The notes under the pieces were generated by a model. The model saw only the letters and a program-made list of their open reading frames with translations. It made no database searches and was not told the origin of the DNA. Positions 63,709-64,000 of a stretch of 64,000 nucleotides of DNA are shown in pieces. The DNA comes from Aequorivita sp. H23M31 (GTDB lineage: Bacteria; Bacteroidota; Bacteroidia; Flavobacteriales; Flavobacteriaceae), in NCBI RefSeq assembly GCF_004022485.1, contig NZ_CP034951.1:3534001-3598000 (forward strand). The letters are read 5' to 3'. The position numbers and the translations under genes are program-made. Positions within the stretch are counted from its first letter, which is position 1. Each line of letters opens with the position of its first letter.

Positions 63709-64000
63709 ATTATATTTATTTTTAAAGAATCCAAAGGTGGATTCAATTTCTACTTCTATAGTTTCTTAGAATTGTAATTCTTCATCTATTCTAGATTTGT
63801 AAAGGTAAAAATAGGACTTTTGATTCAAAGCAATAGGAAAGGACAAAATGATTTTTTAGGAAGAAACGTATCGATTCCATTTAAATTTATAGATAGTTGG
63901 AAAAAGCAGAATCATTATATTATCTGGATGTAACAAATATAGCAGTGATTCGTCATGGTATTATAGAGCAAGTACAGCGTTAAGATGGACAAGCAGGAAT
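63709..64000. other. upstream region of the S41 gene, no gene seen
   Basis: 292 bases to the window end. No reading frame with recognisable content, no strong promoter match and no repeat. The next gene lies outside the window. Confidence 0.5.

Noticed and set aside
1..64000. tRNA or rRNA genes, prophage, insertion sequence or integrase
   Set aside because: I saw no tRNA-type T-arm with a foldable acceptor stem, and no transposase, integrase or phage structural gene.

Overview
The window reads as chromosomal DNA of a marine-type Flavobacteriaceae member (Bacteroidota). The evidence is AT-rich sequence, promoters of the Bacteroidota form (TAnnTTTG at -7, sometimes with TTTG about 19-22 bases upstream), almost no Shine-Dalgarno sites, a type IX secretion sorting domain, and the tsaD/tamB divergent pair typical of the family. 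I see no tRNA or rRNA gene, prophage, insertion sequence, CRISPR array or plasmid functions. Most of the window is ordinary core genome.

Layout. 1-8 kb: partial rsmE, tsaD, the giant tamB and an OmpA-family porin. 8-15 kb: DUF1853, DUF1801, rlmF, an AAA ATPase, an ABC exporter and a divergent MATE pump. 15-20 kb: an envelope-lipid group (PAP2 phosphatase, GT2, LtaS-like transferase, protein phosphatase-like protein, lipid kinase). 20-26 kb: meaB, ohr, a DUF2383 protein, then a TPR protein with a membrane-bound TPR-AraC regulator and a decayed remnant of a similar gene. 26-31 kb: DUF4199, a lipoprotein, and a tightly coupled operon DUF4870 - small protein - PadR - PspC - DUF2807 with a candidate operator. 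31-39 kb: thioesterase-like protein, ECF sigma / putative anti-sigma / Spy-like operon, MsbA-like ABC, phosphosugar mutase, GT2, DUF4199. 39-49 kb: rpmE2, GlmU-like protein, OppA-like lipoprotein, a broken four-helix-bundle gene, mtaB, hydrolase, lytic transglycosylase, thioredoxin-fold protein, rpmH. 49-64 kb: carB without its regulatory domain, a T9SS cupredoxin-like protein, rmuC, a vitamin B12 locus (btuDCF on the minus strand; cobalamin riboswitch, btuB-like receptor and btuG-like propeller on the plus strand), and an S41 protease.

How genes fit together. TsaD and MtaB act successively on tRNA A37 (t6A, then ms2t6A). RsmE and RlmF modify rRNA. The B12 locus supplies the cofactor of methylmalonyl-CoA mutase, whose chaperone MeaB is encoded 35 kb away. 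The 15-20 kb group could build and recycle a phosphoglycerol- or phosphoethanolamine-modified envelope glycan (inference).

The points most worth a second look are: a family of intergenic arrays with 7- or 8-base periods; two genes (tamB, DUF1853) whose conserved N-terminal coding region has no canonical start codon; a T9SS cupredoxin domain that has lost three of four copper ligands; the PadR operon with its palindromic candidate operator; a 38-codon membrane ORF with its own promoter-like box; and two clear gene remnants. I did not find a clearly new multi-gene defence or mobile system.
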